Shown here: one piece after another, positions 15,301 to 23,423 of the stretch
Layout: every line of letters begins with the position of its first letter
How positions within the stretch are numbered: the stretch's first letter is position 1
IMG/VR virus record: IMGVR_UViG_3300035698_020838
Location: 1-43,171 of that record
DNA: 43,171 nucleotides
From: a virus
Direction: 5' to 3' (one strand)
The notes under the pieces: model-generated
Told to the model about the DNA's origin: nothing
Seen by the model: only the letters and a program-made list of their open reading frames with translations
Databases searched by the model: none
Position numbers and translations under genes: made by a program

Positions 15301-15571
15301 TGGTGGTCATACTCATCCTGCAAGTGAAGTAACAGCAGGAACTTTTGCTGCTGGTAACTATGTTTTTACTAGTGGAACTCTTGACGCTGATACTCTTAAC
15401 ACTGGTGAAGGTGATAATGAATTATTTAATATGAATCAAGACGTAGAAAGCACTGATGCAGTAGTATTTTTAGATATTACTTTTAATGATGGTGGAGAAA
15501 TAAACGATAATTCTACTTGTACGATAATAGAGAGTCCAGATGGGGGAACGATTATAGAGGTATGTAATTAA
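12323..15571 (+). CDS. Secreted fibre/adhesin-like protein with beta-helix, 1082 residues
   Basis: TTG start with AGGAGG 10 nt upstream. Residues 1-21 form a clear Sec-type signal peptide (basic start, then MWVLLFLLVPITYA). Fibre-like repeats with GDGSGLTNV follow, then a pectate-lyase-like right-handed beta-helix (about 190-510; VVAKSGGDYSTIQGAI, IYPGTYTENITM), more shaft repeats, and a Cys-rich end (C-x5-C...HTHPASEVTAG). Sequons (NFS, NIS, NVT, NKS and others) are frequent, so glycosylation is likely. The beta-helix part uses A-ending codons unlike its flanks, suggesting acquisition as a unit. Either a virion adhesin or a protein displayed on the host. Confidence 0.8.
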   Translation: MRKLIISMWVLLFLLVPITYALEFNTVWNPWTQKLDYYVGSNFSGNNISADYIYADYFIGDGSGLTNVSATMTSVDDWIIISGSNISWNESKGNASYINFDSKSSWNKTQFLNGLVASINNTWLNTLFYLKSEINTIISSVITNTSADNVTQGDQIDILDSAILDFVNKSGDTMTGALNLNYSGLENVYENSFVVAKSGGDYSTIQGAINSISDNAANKPYVIQIYPGTYTENITMEDFVSLDGVGKRGDVIIDGTITFASDAGDEAQIIDLTVKHTTTTTGLDLITSPDSTGRHSAWNTILSLTNTDAGDVGTLIDDNGGTFRIKNSKLVYNFDGNASGTNTHYIIDFAGTMNYDILDSEFDFDVDDVDDTVVGINEAIAGTITESHMINSIVHISLNDAGYSGLCGFLYLHGAGAEKYYQSNHIHLESLGGGTAYGIYIDTSGNNGEVHTTANAIEIIGFTNNYGINTGIGDKVFSHFDDVVADGNTGTGTVTAVQSPSDGNLLVTGNISTTNLVSINLEGDLDGTGFNITANTFIGSLTGASSVATTDNNTQGTQISTEVALQLANNNTLAGETDENLVRIEIVNASQIADNNTLAGETDENLARIEIVNSTENTNNGTQGTQISTLDTKVDGVNASKAGTGSKTCSGTELLQNASTNISGIFGDCLAPAGGGTVTSIGTPDAYLVGGPITSAGNITFNDTKLNATIDARSSSFTYSDYFDQALNISSDVTHAEFDLADNSDSMKFRLDGTNILVNWTDGILILKSEEANTIVQIGKNDASGSGTGTLRIYDDSGAYYTDFTQDDSTMSINPETSAAHVQFVMAAGDFSITTTDDANMLHMEGSTQKLGIGDSTPDEKLSIVGGNIDLNTGNITAIDIATANTFIGALTGTASIATLWASVSSFQALWFSDASDVLTFNEAKLNTTIDARDTDTTYTAGGTLLQLTGTEFSFDEGTLTDENLCNYESTGTQLDCDNTLDASGQCTGDVCGGGHTHPASEVTAGTFAAGNYVFTSGTLDADTLNTGEGDNELFNMNQDVESTDAVVFLDITFNDGGEINDNSTCTIIESPDGGTIIEVCN
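14028..14161 (+). repeat. In-frame 75-bp period repeat in the fibre gene
   Basis: Bases 14028-14086 recur at 14103-14161 with one mismatch over 59 bases. The copies encode the shaft unit NNTLAGETDENLxRIEIVN. The 25-codon period keeps frame. Confidence 0.85.
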
Positions 15572-18500
15572 TGAAATGGCCTTGGAAAACTATTATAGGG
15601 ATAATAATAATTGTTCTTAGTACTGGTACAACTCTTTATTTAACCTCTGAAAGTTTTGAATTACAAGTAAATAATGATACAGTTGCTAAATACAAGCAAG
15701 GTATTTTTAAGAATTATGTTAATAGTTCTTTAGCTTTCACAGATGAGATACGTCCTTTTTATTTGAAGAGTGGTTCTTATAAGAAGATGTATAAGAGTTC
15801 TAAGTGTGACTTCGGAAAATATTCTAATCTCAGTTATTATGAAGAAGGAGAGTATGTTTATGTTAAGCAGAGTATTTGTTATAGTCAAGGAGTTTTAACT
15901 CGTTATTTTGACATTGCTGAATCAGTTGAAAAAGAGAACTTTGAATTTGTTCCTTTTGATAGTTCTACTAAAACTTATTTTACTTGGAGATACAGCGACA
16001 TGGACTCTTTAGATAACAAAGTGGTTTATTTAGATAAGAATGTTAAGAATCTTTCTGCAACTATAGATTTTGGTATAACTGTTGATTGGAGGAAGGAACT
16101 TGATAGAACTGTTAGAGTGGAACGATTTGGTAATGGAGTGTTACAACTTCGAACAAAAGTTTTTATAGGTAATATGAGTTATGACCCTGCAATCTTTCTT
16201 AATGATGAAATGAGTACGAAATTAATTTATATTAATATTACTTCAGAGCGTAATGATACTTATCTTAAACCAATATATTTTGGTACTAGCAAAGATTATG
16301 ATATCTACGTTGATTATAACCCTGTTTGTGTGGTTAACAATGTTTCTTCAGGTGATAGAGATTGTAGTTTAGCTGTGAGAGTGGATTATAAAAATGTTAA
16401 GAAAGCTTCTTATGATAAAACTTCTTTGAAACCAATATTTAAAACTAAAGATAAAATTAAAAATGTTTCTTATAATAGTGAGAAAGTTGTTGTGGATAAA
16501 AAGAAAGATTTAGTTTTTGGATATAATAATTTCACTATTGATTTTAAAGCTCCTATGAATTTTCAAGAAAAGTTTAATGTATCTGTTCTGGGATTTGAGA
16601 TTGACCCTGTTCTGAGTGCTTGCGCAGTTATTAATGATTCCGGGGTTTATAATTTAACTGGTAACATTAATGATTATACTACTAATAATTGTTTTGAGTT
16701 CAAAGCTAATAACACTGTGTTTGATTGTAAAGGATTCACAATCGATTCAATTACTGGTTCTGGAACTTTGACTACTTTTAATTTATTTGATAGTGTGGCT
16801 CACAAAAATGTTACTATTAAAAATTGTGCTTTAAATAATATTACCGGAGCATTTTTATCAGGTTCATTCAAGGATATTAATATTACTAATATTAATATTA
16901 CTGGTGCAGGAGATAATAAAGGTACGGTGATAGTTTTAGCTGATTTAACTGATAATGCAATTATTGAAAACATAACATTCATCAATGTGGGAAATTATAT
17001 TGCTGTTGAATCAGAATCTTTTGTTAGTAATATTACTTTTAAGAATTCTAATGTTTTAAGTAGCAAATTTGGAGGGATTTTTGCAGGTTTCACTTCTATA
17101 ATTGAAAATATTATTATACAAAAATTTCTTATTAATCAAGGGAATTTTGCCTATATTACTTTTACAAATATGTTTGTTAATGCAAACCAAAATATTTTTA
17201 GGAATAATTTCATTAATGAATCTGATTCAATACTTATTTCATGTGAATTAGTGGGTGCAGAGAATGATACTTATTATAATAATAGACTTGTAGAAGTAGT
17301 TATAACTGGTCCTGCCTGTTCTGGAACTGTTACTAGTTGTTTTGAACTCGGAGAATATTGGAATACTGCTGAGGGTGATGCTTCTATATGCGAGGATTAT
17401 GCAGGTTGTACTTATAATATTGGTAATGATAGTTGCACAGGAACTTCTTCTGCTATTTGTGCAAGCGATGACTTAGATTGTTTTGAAATAAGTTCTCTGA
17501 GCGAATGTACTTATGGTTGTATTGGCACCATTACTAGTTGTTTTGAACTCGGAGAATATTGGAATACTGCTGAGGGTGATGCTTCTATATGCGAGGATTA
17601 TGCAGGTTGTACTTATAATATTGGTAATGATAGTTGCACAGGTACAACTTCAAGTTCCTGTGCAGATGACTTTTATTGTCAAGGAATATATTTTTTTGAT
17701 GAATGCAGTTACACTGATGTTTCTAAGAATTATTGGAATACTTCTAAACAATTAGGTCAAAGAATTGTTTCTAATGGAACTCATATTGGAGGGAATTATT
17801 GGACTAATAATCTTAGTAATGGTTACTCTGATAATTGTACTGATAGTAACACTGATGGGTTCTGTGATTTTCCTTATGATGTTGAGACTAGAACTAATTG
17901 TACTGTAGGAGTTAATTGTGGTAATAACACTGATTTTCTTCCTTTAAGTGATGAGTTTAAGATTAATTATTCTTTAAATGTTTTTGAGCCTTCAAGCATT
18001 AGCACTGTTTCAACTGCTGAAGGGAATTCTTTATCGGTGAATTTCACTTTTGCAAAAGATAATGTTAATTTAACAACTAATGTCGAACATTTGAATACAA
18101 CTATTGGAGGAACTACTTGTCCAACGATTAACACAACTATATCTCAGTTCTGCAATGGAACAGCGGCAGTTTGTTCAACTTATGATAATAATGAAACCCG
18201 ATGTGATTGGGATAGTGGATGTAGTTATACAGGTGGCGGGGGAACATCTTTTACAGGTTGGGGGTTGTTCAATGGAACAGTTACGACTAATGGAGCAGAC
18301 TTAAACCCTACAACGTTATACGGATTTGTTTGGGGCACACAAGCATACGACACAGATACTTTCACTTACAACGTAGGTACACCAAGCAGAATATATTTTA
18401 ATGAGACTGGACAATACATGGTTACTTACAGCTTACCAGTGCATGACTCAGATTATACAGGTGTGAATAATCACCGATACAACATTTATTCTGAGTTCAG

Positions 18501-20100
18501 AATAGATGGGGCTAAAGAAGATATTGGTTTCACAGCGAGTTCTTATACTAGAGGGAATGGTGGAACACAACAAGCATACGAAACATCTAATACATATATA
18601 GGATTACTCAATGTGACTGACGGAGAATACTTAGAAGTATTCGTTGGAAACGAAGGTGGTGACAGTGTAGAACTTGCTTGGACAGAAGGAGGAATATTAT
18701 ACTTAGAAAAAATACCTGTTGCAGAACAAATATTTTATGGAATAGGAACACAATCAACTAGTGCTTCTACAGCGACAGATTTAAACCAAGGAGCACTTAA
18801 TAGTTGGACTTATGACATGGAATGGACTGAACAAATCAAAGATAGTAATTATACTCACTCAGATGCATCAGGGCAAAATAATATAACTATATCTGAGACT
18901 GGTAACTATTATGTAGCAGTTAATATTCCTCTTGGAGGACCAGCTACAACTGTAAGAAGTGCCGTAGGTGTAAGGTTAGAGTTAGATGGAACAGAGGTGC
19001 CTGGCACGAGAGGAATGTCAGGTTATATGAGGAGAGACGCTAATGAAGGAAATTGGCAGGCATCAATTCACACTGCTACAATAGTTCAAATCGTTGCAGG
19101 GGAAGTATTAACTGCAGGTATTAGTCCAATGGGAGCTGCTTCAACCGCGGTAACTGTTGATAGTAACAAAGCAACTATTATGGTTAGAAAGCTTAGTTCT
19201 AACACTGGTTTGTTTAAAGCTAATATGACTACTCTTGTTTCAGGTACTAGTTGGAATCCTGCTACACCTATAAATATTACTTATGAAGACGCAGATGTTA
19301 AAGATACTACTTATTTTACTCATTCAGCCGATAGTCATCTTATAACTATCGCTCAGAATGGTATTTACTTATTCTCAATCCAAACACCTGAAATATCTGG
19401 TTCAACTATTAGACAGGCAAATCAATACGAAGTTTCTATTAATGGTGTGCATGACTCAAGGTTAAGGATAGGTAATACTTATGACCGACAAAGTGGTGTT
19501 GATGAAACTACTGGTAGTGGAACTTTTGCTTTAAATCTTTCTTCAGGAGACGTTATATCTATGTCTGTGAGAGAAGAAGTGAGTGGAACTACTAGTGGTA
19601 CTGGAACATATTTATCTCAGGGAACAATGTCTATACTTTTCAGAGGGGACTCTACAGCTACTGCTAGTACTTGTACTGGTACAGCTGATGCTTGTGGGAC
19701 TTATAATGTTAGTCAAACTAATTGTGAGAGGGTTAGTTGTAGTTTTAATGCTGAGAGTAATACTCCTCAGTTTGCTTACACTGGTAGTTTCTGGCAGGTT
19801 AATTGTACTGTGCCTGTTTGTAGTGGTGCTAGTGATTTAGTGTTATTCGCTAATTACACTACTGACGTGGTGATTGGTAATGATACTCAGACAGGAGCAG
19901 TTGTTTGTTCTGCAGCTGATACTTGTACCTATTCAAGTGGTAATCATGTTTATCAATGTAGTGATAATTGTAAGATAGGATTAATAGATGTTAGTAGTAA
20001 TAACATCACGATTAATGGTACAGGTAATTTTAGTTGGGTGAGAAACATTACTAACGCTGAGAGGATAAGAGTTCAAGGTGGATGCTTAGCCACTGCTTAA
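15571..20100 (+). CDS. Giant surface glycoprotein: NosD-like beta-helix plus C1q/TNF-like domains, 1509 residues
   Basis: An N-terminal membrane segment (about 6-25, TIIGIIIIVLSTGTTLYLTS) serves as signal or anchor. An extracellular domain, a beta-helix starting near residue 350 (CFEFKANNTVFDCKGFTI) and a NosD-type end (GGNYWTNN, DFPYDV, DFLPL) follow. Two identical Cys-rich inserts lie within. Three tandem jelly-roll domains (about 890-1050, 1060-1215, 1220-1365) contain patterns such as ISETGNYYVAVNIPL and IAQNGIYLFSIQTP. The end has more disulfide modules. Sequons are abundant. It overlaps the fibre gene by one base. The architecture resembles DPANN surface proteins, so recruitment from a host is likely. 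Role in adsorption is inferred. Confidence 0.8.
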   Translation: MKWPWKTIIGIIIIVLSTGTTLYLTSESFELQVNNDTVAKYKQGIFKNYVNSSLAFTDEIRPFYLKSGSYKKMYKSSKCDFGKYSNLSYYEEGEYVYVKQSICYSQGVLTRYFDIAESVEKENFEFVPFDSSTKTYFTWRYSDMDSLDNKVVYLDKNVKNLSATIDFGITVDWRKELDRTVRVERFGNGVLQLRTKVFIGNMSYDPAIFLNDEMSTKLIYINITSERNDTYLKPIYFGTSKDYDIYVDYNPVCVVNNVSSGDRDCSLAVRVDYKNVKKASYDKTSLKPIFKTKDKIKNVSYNSEKVVVDKKKDLVFGYNNFTIDFKAPMNFQEKFNVSVLGFEIDPVLSACAVINDSGVYNLTGNINDYTTNNCFEFKANNTVFDCKGFTIDSITGSGTLTTFNLFDSVAHKNVTIKNCALNNITGAFLSGSFKDINITNINITGAGDNKGTVIVLADLTDNAIIENITFINVGNYIAVESESFVSNITFKNSNVLSSKFGGIFAGFTSIIENIIIQKFLINQGNFAYITFTNMFVNANQNIFRNNFINESDSILISCELVGAENDTYYNNRLVEVVITGPACSGTVTSCFELGEYWNTAEGDASICEDYAGCTYNIGNDSCTGTSSAICASDDLDCFEISSLSECTYGCIGTITSCFELGEYWNTAEGDASICEDYAGCTYNIGNDSCTGTTSSSCADDFYCQGIYFFDECSYTDVSKNYWNTSKQLGQRIVSNGTHIGGNYWTNNLSNGYSDNCTDSNTDGFCDFPYDVETRTNCTVGVNCGNNTDFLPLSDEFKINYSLNVFEPSSISTVSTAEGNSLSVNFTFAKDNVNLTTNVEHLNTTIGGTTCPTINTTISQFCNGTAAVCSTYDNNETRCDWDSGCSYTGGGGTSFTGWGLFNGTVTTNGADLNPTTLYGFVWGTQAYDTDTFTYNVGTPSRIYFNETGQYMVTYSLPVHDSDYTGVNNHRYNIYSEFRIDGAKEDIGFTASSYTRGNGGTQQAYETSNTYIGLLNVTDGEYLEVFVGNEGGDSVELAWTEGGILYLEKIPVAEQIFYGIGTQSTSASTATDLNQGALNSWTYDMEWTEQIKDSNYTHSDASGQNNITISETGNYYVAVNIPLGGPATTVRSAVGVRLELDGTEVPGTRGMSGYMRRDANEGNWQASIHTATIVQIVAGEVLTAGISPMGAASTAVTVDSNKATIMVRKLSSNTGLFKANMTTLVSGTSWNPATPINITYEDADVKDTTYFTHSADSHLITIAQNGIYLFSIQTPEISGSTIRQANQYEVSINGVHDSRLRIGNTYDRQSGVDETTGSGTFALNLSSGDVISMSVREEVSGTTSGTGTYLSQGTMSILFRGDSTATASTCTGTADACGTYNVSQTNCERVSCSFNAESNTPQFAYTGSFWQVNCTVPVCSGASDLVLFANYTTDVVIGNDTQTGAVVCSAADTCTYSSGNHVYQCSDNCKIGLIDVSSNNITINGTGNFSWVRNITNAERIRVQGGCLATA
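17330..17642 (+). repeat. 112-bp perfect direct repeat, 201-bp period
   Basis: Bases 17330-17441 equal 17531-17642 exactly. Each encodes a Cys-rich unit (CFELGEYWNTAEGDASICED then GCTYNIGNDSC). The lack of even silent differences points to a very recent duplication or gene conversion. Confidence 0.95.
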
Positions 20101-20111
20101 AAGCTTTAAGC
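20095..20111. other. Stem-loop at the stop codon of the giant gene
   Basis: GCTTAAA, AGC, TTTAAGC: a 7-bp perfect hairpin covering the TAA stop. No T-tract follows, so it is not a standard terminator; it could mark an mRNA end or processing site before the capsid promoter. Confidence 0.4.
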
Positions 20112-20120
20112 AAAAACGAA

Positions 20121-20132
20121 AAGTATTTATAA
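20121..20132 (+). promoter_or_regulatory. Capsid promoter candidate (TATA box with purine-rich BRE)
   Basis: TATTTATAA at 20124-20132 is preceded by CGAAAAG, a fair BRE. The start would fall near 20154, giving a short leader with AGGTGAT (20161-20167). A separate promoter for the capsid gene would fit its high expression need. Confidence 0.5.
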
Positions 20133-20175
20133 TTGCACACATATATGAATACTGCTTAGTAGGTGATACACTATC

Positions 20176-22251
20176 ATAAACAAGAAAAAACCAGTGATTA
20201 AAAGTAAAGAAAAATTATTCTCAAAGATAAGTGGTTATGAAACTAAAGAAAGCGATTCTGACTTAATAAAAGGAGGCTACATAGCAACAACCCACCTTGA
20301 CAGTGGATGGTATGATTACCAACGAGAAACATGGGTTAAAGATCAGATAGCTTATGAAACACTAGTTAATTGGGCTGAAGAAATAAATTCAGGCAACCCA
20401 AGAACAAACAAGGTAAGCGTAAATCATGAGCGAGAACCACACGTGACAGGCGTAGCAGTTAAAGGCTCAGCCAGAGTAGATAATCTTAGTGACGGAGAAT
20501 ACGGTTTATACACCGACACACTCATAGATAAAACTAAAGAATCATTTGAAGACGTATCATACAGGATAGATAAAGGCTTACTAGACTCATACTCAATCGA
20601 GTTCGACACAGGATTTCATTCTGACAGTGGGTACTATGAAGGTGCAGTGATAGAAAAAGAGATTGATAGTGGTCTTATCAGGACTTTACTACCAGGAACA
20701 CACTTAGAAGGTTACACTTTAGCTGCTCAACCAATGAACGAACACGCAATCATGATTAAAGAAATCACTACTAACAAAAAAGTTTTATGTTCAAACAATA
20801 ATTTGAAAATCAAGGAGGTCAAAACAATGACTGACAAAGAAGTAAAAGAAGAGGCTCCTGAAGAGCCAGTTGAAGAGGTTAAAGAACCTGAAGCAACACC
20901 AGCACCAGAACCAGTTGTGGAAGAAGAAAAACTATCTTCAGATGATAAAGCTTTGCTGAAAGAGTTCAAAGATATGAGGGCTAAAGAAGCAAAAGAAAAA
21001 GAGTACAAAGAGATTACTAAGAGAGTAACCACTGAGTTAAAAGAATCTTTAAAAGATGTTAAAGTCGAAACAAAAGTTAAAGTTACACCTGACAAAGTAG
21101 AAATCAAAGAAATCTCAGAGTTCAAAGAAGCACTAGCAAAAGATAGTGTTGATAAACAATTCTCTATGGCTGGAAAAGTCTCAGATAAACTTGGCTTGAC
21201 AGGCGAAGGTTTCGTTAAAGAAACAAAAGTTGCAGAGGCAAGACAATACAAAAACTTTTCTACTAATGGAACAAAGTTAGAGTATAAAGGACTTGGAATT
21301 ACAACCAACCAAAACAGTGATACAGATTACTTGTTATCAGGTGCTGAGTTAAGTGACGTGTTTGATCCAGTAATATATTCTTTGCTTAACCAGAAAACTA
21401 ATACTTGGAATATCTTGGTGAAAGATGATTTTAGTGGTAAAGGAAACAACCAAGTTCAATTCACTGCTAAGATTGCTGCTAACACAACTGCACGTGCTTA
21501 TACAGGTAACGCAGTTAGCACAGGTAATGTTGGAAGACTAAAATACATGACTAAGTTTAAGAAGTATCAAGTCGGTGTTGAAGTTGATGGAGACATGATT
21601 GCTGCTGCAAGAGGAGGTCCAATAGGTGACGTTTTCGCTCAAGAAGTTAAGGATTCAACAGATGATTTAATGGCTGTTATTAACGCAGCATTATTCGGAA
21701 TTGTAGGAGCTGAAACTGCTGCAGGAATAATTGGTTTTCAATACATTTGTGAGAGTGCAACTTATACTAGTTTGTATAATTTGACTAGAAGCACAACTAA
21801 TCTTTTATCACCTGCAAGTGCAGGAGATACATTTATTGATGGTGCAAGTGCAGATGTTAGTATTGCTAATTTAAGAACTGCTATTAGACAACCTATCGAA
21901 GAAGGTGGAGACTTAAACAACTTAGTATTCATTGTAAGTCCAATCCAGTATGATAAAATCAAAGGAATTTATGATGCTGCACAGAGACTTATACCTACAA
22001 GTGCAAGGTTTGGATTTGAAGGTCGAATGGAGTTTGATGGAGTACCTATATTTTATGATAAAGATTGCAACGATGACGATATATTCTTGGTCGATTTGGA
22101 AACACATAGAGTAGCTGTCTGGGTTCCTCCAACATTAGAAATGCTTGGAAAAGACGCTGATAGTCAGAAAGGGTTTATTAAAACTTATTTCGCTACATAC
22201 AACCGAGCTCCAAGAAGAATGGTTCAAATACATAGTAATGCAACTAGTTAA
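20176..22251 (+). CDS. Fused prohead protease - scaffold - HK97-fold major capsid protein
   Basis: From GTG 20194 the protein has 685 residues. Residues 1-190 look like an S78-type prohead protease: VNHEREPHVTG (His78) and DSYSIEF (Ser132/134). Residues about 212-350 are an acidic/basic helical scaffold-like domain (EEAPEEPVEEVKEPEATP). Residues about 355-685 are the capsid subunit. AGGTGAT sits 26 nt before the GTG but only 8 nt before an in-frame ATA at 20176, so I list the longer start as possible. An internal ATG (residue 212) has a perfect ribosome binding site. The protease would cut off the scaffold during shell maturation. Confidence 0.87.
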   Translation: MNKKKPVIKSKEKLFSKISGYETKESDSDLIKGGYIATTHLDSGWYDYQRETWVKDQIAYETLVNWAEEINSGNPRTNKVSVNHEREPHVTGVAVKGSARVDNLSDGEYGLYTDTLIDKTKESFEDVSYRIDKGLLDSYSIEFDTGFHSDSGYYEGAVIEKEIDSGLIRTLLPGTHLEGYTLAAQPMNEHAIMIKEITTNKKVLCSNNNLKIKEVKTMTDKEVKEEAPEEPVEEVKEPEATPAPEPVVEEEKLSSDDKALLKEFKDMRAKEAKEKEYKEITKRVTTELKESLKDVKVETKVKVTPDKVEIKEISEFKEALAKDSVDKQFSMAGKVSDKLGLTGEGFVKETKVAEARQYKNFSTNGTKLEYKGLGITTNQNSDTDYLLSGAELSDVFDPVIYSLLNQKTNTWNILVKDDFSGKGNNQVQFTAKIAANTTARAYTGNAVSTGNVGRLKYMTKFKKYQVGVEVDGDMIAAARGGPIGDVFAQEVKDSTDDLMAVINAALFGIVGAETAAGIIGFQYICESATYTSLYNLTRSTTNLLSPASAGDTFIDGASADVSIANLRTAIRQPIEEGGDLNNLVFIVSPIQYDKIKGIYDAAQRLIPTSARFGFEGRMEFDGVPIFYDKDCNDDDIFLVDLETHRVAVWVPPTLEMLGKDADSQKGFIKTYFATYNRAPRRMVQIHSNATS
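20813..20829 (+). promoter_or_regulatory. Internal ribosome binding site and ATG inside the protease-capsid fusion
   Basis: AGGAGGTC at 20813-20820 is followed after 6 nt by an in-frame ATG at 20827-20829. This is the best ribosome binding site in the gene and would yield a 474-residue scaffold-capsid protein without the protease, in line with the excess of capsid over protease a virion needs. Confidence 0.7.
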
Positions 22252-22266
22252 GGAGGATGATGAAGA

Positions 22267-22566
22267 ATGACTGCAATAACACCAACTGAAGTATCATACG
22301 TGGACCAACCAATGGTTTTAGCTTATGGAACTTCTAAGAGGAGAGCATTGGTTTATGTTAGAATAACTACTGCAGGTACAGGTGATACCTTGGACTTATC
22401 AACTTATGTGCCAAACATAGCAGACCTTGAAGGTATCTCTTATGAGACTCTTGATGGGGCTGACGTAGTAACTTCTGCTAATACCTGGAGTACCAGTACA
22501 ATAACTTATGCAGGTCACGCAGGTAGTGGCGTTTGGGAAACTGCGTACATAGTGAATTTCACATAG
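22267..22566 (+). CDS. 99-residue capsid-module protein
   Basis: AGGAGG lies 11 nt before the ATG. The sequence is beta-rich with Thr/Ala/Gly (RALVYVRITTAGTGDTLDL, GHAGSGVWETAYIVNF). Position directly after the capsid gene and before a terminator suggests a capsid decoration or stabilising protein. Not recognised by family. Confidence 0.6.
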   Translation: MTAITPTEVSYVDQPMVLAYGTSKRRALVYVRITTAGTGDTLDLSTYVPNIADLEGISYETLDGADVVTSANTWSTSTITYAGHAGSGVWETAYIVNFT

Positions 22567-22582
22567 TTAAGTGAAACAATAA

Positions 22583-22600
22583 TTTTTTTTATTTTTTTTT
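22583..22600 (+). terminator. T8-A-T9 terminator after the capsid pair
   Basis: Two T-tracts directly follow the 99-residue gene. They would partly end transcription after the capsid genes, consistent with separate control of capsid and downstream genes. Confidence 0.55.
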
Positions 22601-22619
22601 ATGTTTATTAAAGTTAAAA

Positions 22620-22640
22620 TTAGGGAACAACCCTAAGGAG
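22620..22640 (+). promoter_or_regulatory. Hairpin overlapping a ribosome binding site
   Basis: TTAGGG, AACAA, CCCTAA forms a 6-bp stem whose last bases begin the AAGGAG site of the next gene. It could modulate translation of the following paralogous pair. Confidence 0.4.
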
Positions 22641-22653
22641 AAGATGATAAAAA

Positions 22654-22905
22654 ATGACAGCTGCAACTGTTACAAGTAGATTCCCTCACAAACAAGCTGA
22701 GGAAAGAGTAGTATTAACCGTTACTGATGGTGAAACATTTGTGAGTAAATTATCAACGGTGGAAATGTGTCAAATCACATGTGCTGAAGATATGACTTCT
22801 GAAACTAATTCCCCTTCATACACTATAAGTGGGCGAACTGTTACAATATATGCTGATGGCGTATCAGATAAATTAATGGCTGTTACATGCCAAGGTAAAT
22901 TATAA
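22654..22905 (+). CDS. Capsid accessory protein, paralogue 1 (83 residues)
   Basis: Beta-rich small protein starting TAATVTSRFPHKQAEE and ending SGRTVTIYADGVSDKLMAVT. Clearly paralogous to the next gene, with the same length and matching start, centre and end. Its position after the capsid gene suggests decoration of the shell; this is inference. Confidence 0.7.
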   Translation: MTAATVTSRFPHKQAEERVVLTVTDGETFVSKLSTVEMCQITCAEDMTSETNSPSYTISGRTVTIYADGVSDKLMAVTCQGKL

Positions 22906-23156
22906 TGGCTGCCGCAACCGTGACAACGAGGTTTCCTCACAAGCAAGCTGAGGAGCACTTAGTTCTAACAATCACTGATGAATACACTCATGATAGTAGG
23001 TTATCTAAGCCTGAGATGTGTCAGATAACTGAAGCAGAAGATATGGGTTCAGAAACTAATTCTACTTCTTACAGTATTAGTGGTAGAACAATATCTTTTC
23101 ATGCTGCAGGAGTTTCATCTAAGAAGATAGGTGTTATAGTGTATGGGAAATTATAG
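22905..23156 (+). CDS. Capsid accessory protein, paralogue 2 (83 residues)
   Basis: It overlaps paralogue 1 by one base (TAATG). It shares AATVT-x-RFPHKQAEE, EMCQIT-x-AEDM, SETNS and SGRT with it, while surface-like positions differ. Keeping two diverged copies suggests different sites or partners on the virion. Confidence 0.7.
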   Translation: MAAATVTTRFPHKQAEEHLVLTITDEYTHDSRLSKPEMCQITEAEDMGSETNSTSYSISGRTISFHAAGVSSKKIGVIVYGKL

Positions 23157-23165
23157 GAGGAATTA

Positions 23166-23423
23166 ATGATGAAAGCAATAAAAGAATTTTTATGGTATCA
23201 AGAAGGAGATGAAATCAAAGAAGCTGATAAAGAACATTTTAAAGCTTGGAAAGAATCAGGTTTAATATCAGGAGATATATCTGTTGAACCTGTAGTTGAA
23301 AAAGAAAAATTAGATTTAGATGTTAATAATGATGGGAAAGTTGATGCTAAAGACATTAGTATAATGGCTAAAGAAGTTGGTAAAAGAGGCGGAAGACCTA
23401 AAAAGGTTAGAGGTAAGAGATGA
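23166..23423 (+). CDS. Protein with a dockerin-like calcium loop, 85 residues
   Basis: AGGAGG is 5 nt before the ATG. Residues 52-63 (DVNNDGKVDAKD) fit the D-x-N-x-D-G loop of dockerin/EF-hand repeats, followed by the usual helix (ISIMAKEVG). Only one loop is present, whereas dockerins have two. The N-terminal half is a charged helix and the tail is basic (KRGGRPKKVRGKR). It may bind calcium at the virion surface. Confidence 0.65.
   Translation: MMKAIKEFLWYQEGDEIKEADKEHFKAWKESGLISGDISVEPVVEKEKLDLDVNNDGKVDAKDISIMAKEVGKRGGRPKKVRGKR

Noticed and set aside
20727-21308. 193-codon ORF antisense to the scaffold domain
   Set aside because: Ser/Leu-rich shadow of a Lys/Glu-rich gene on the other strand; no start signal.
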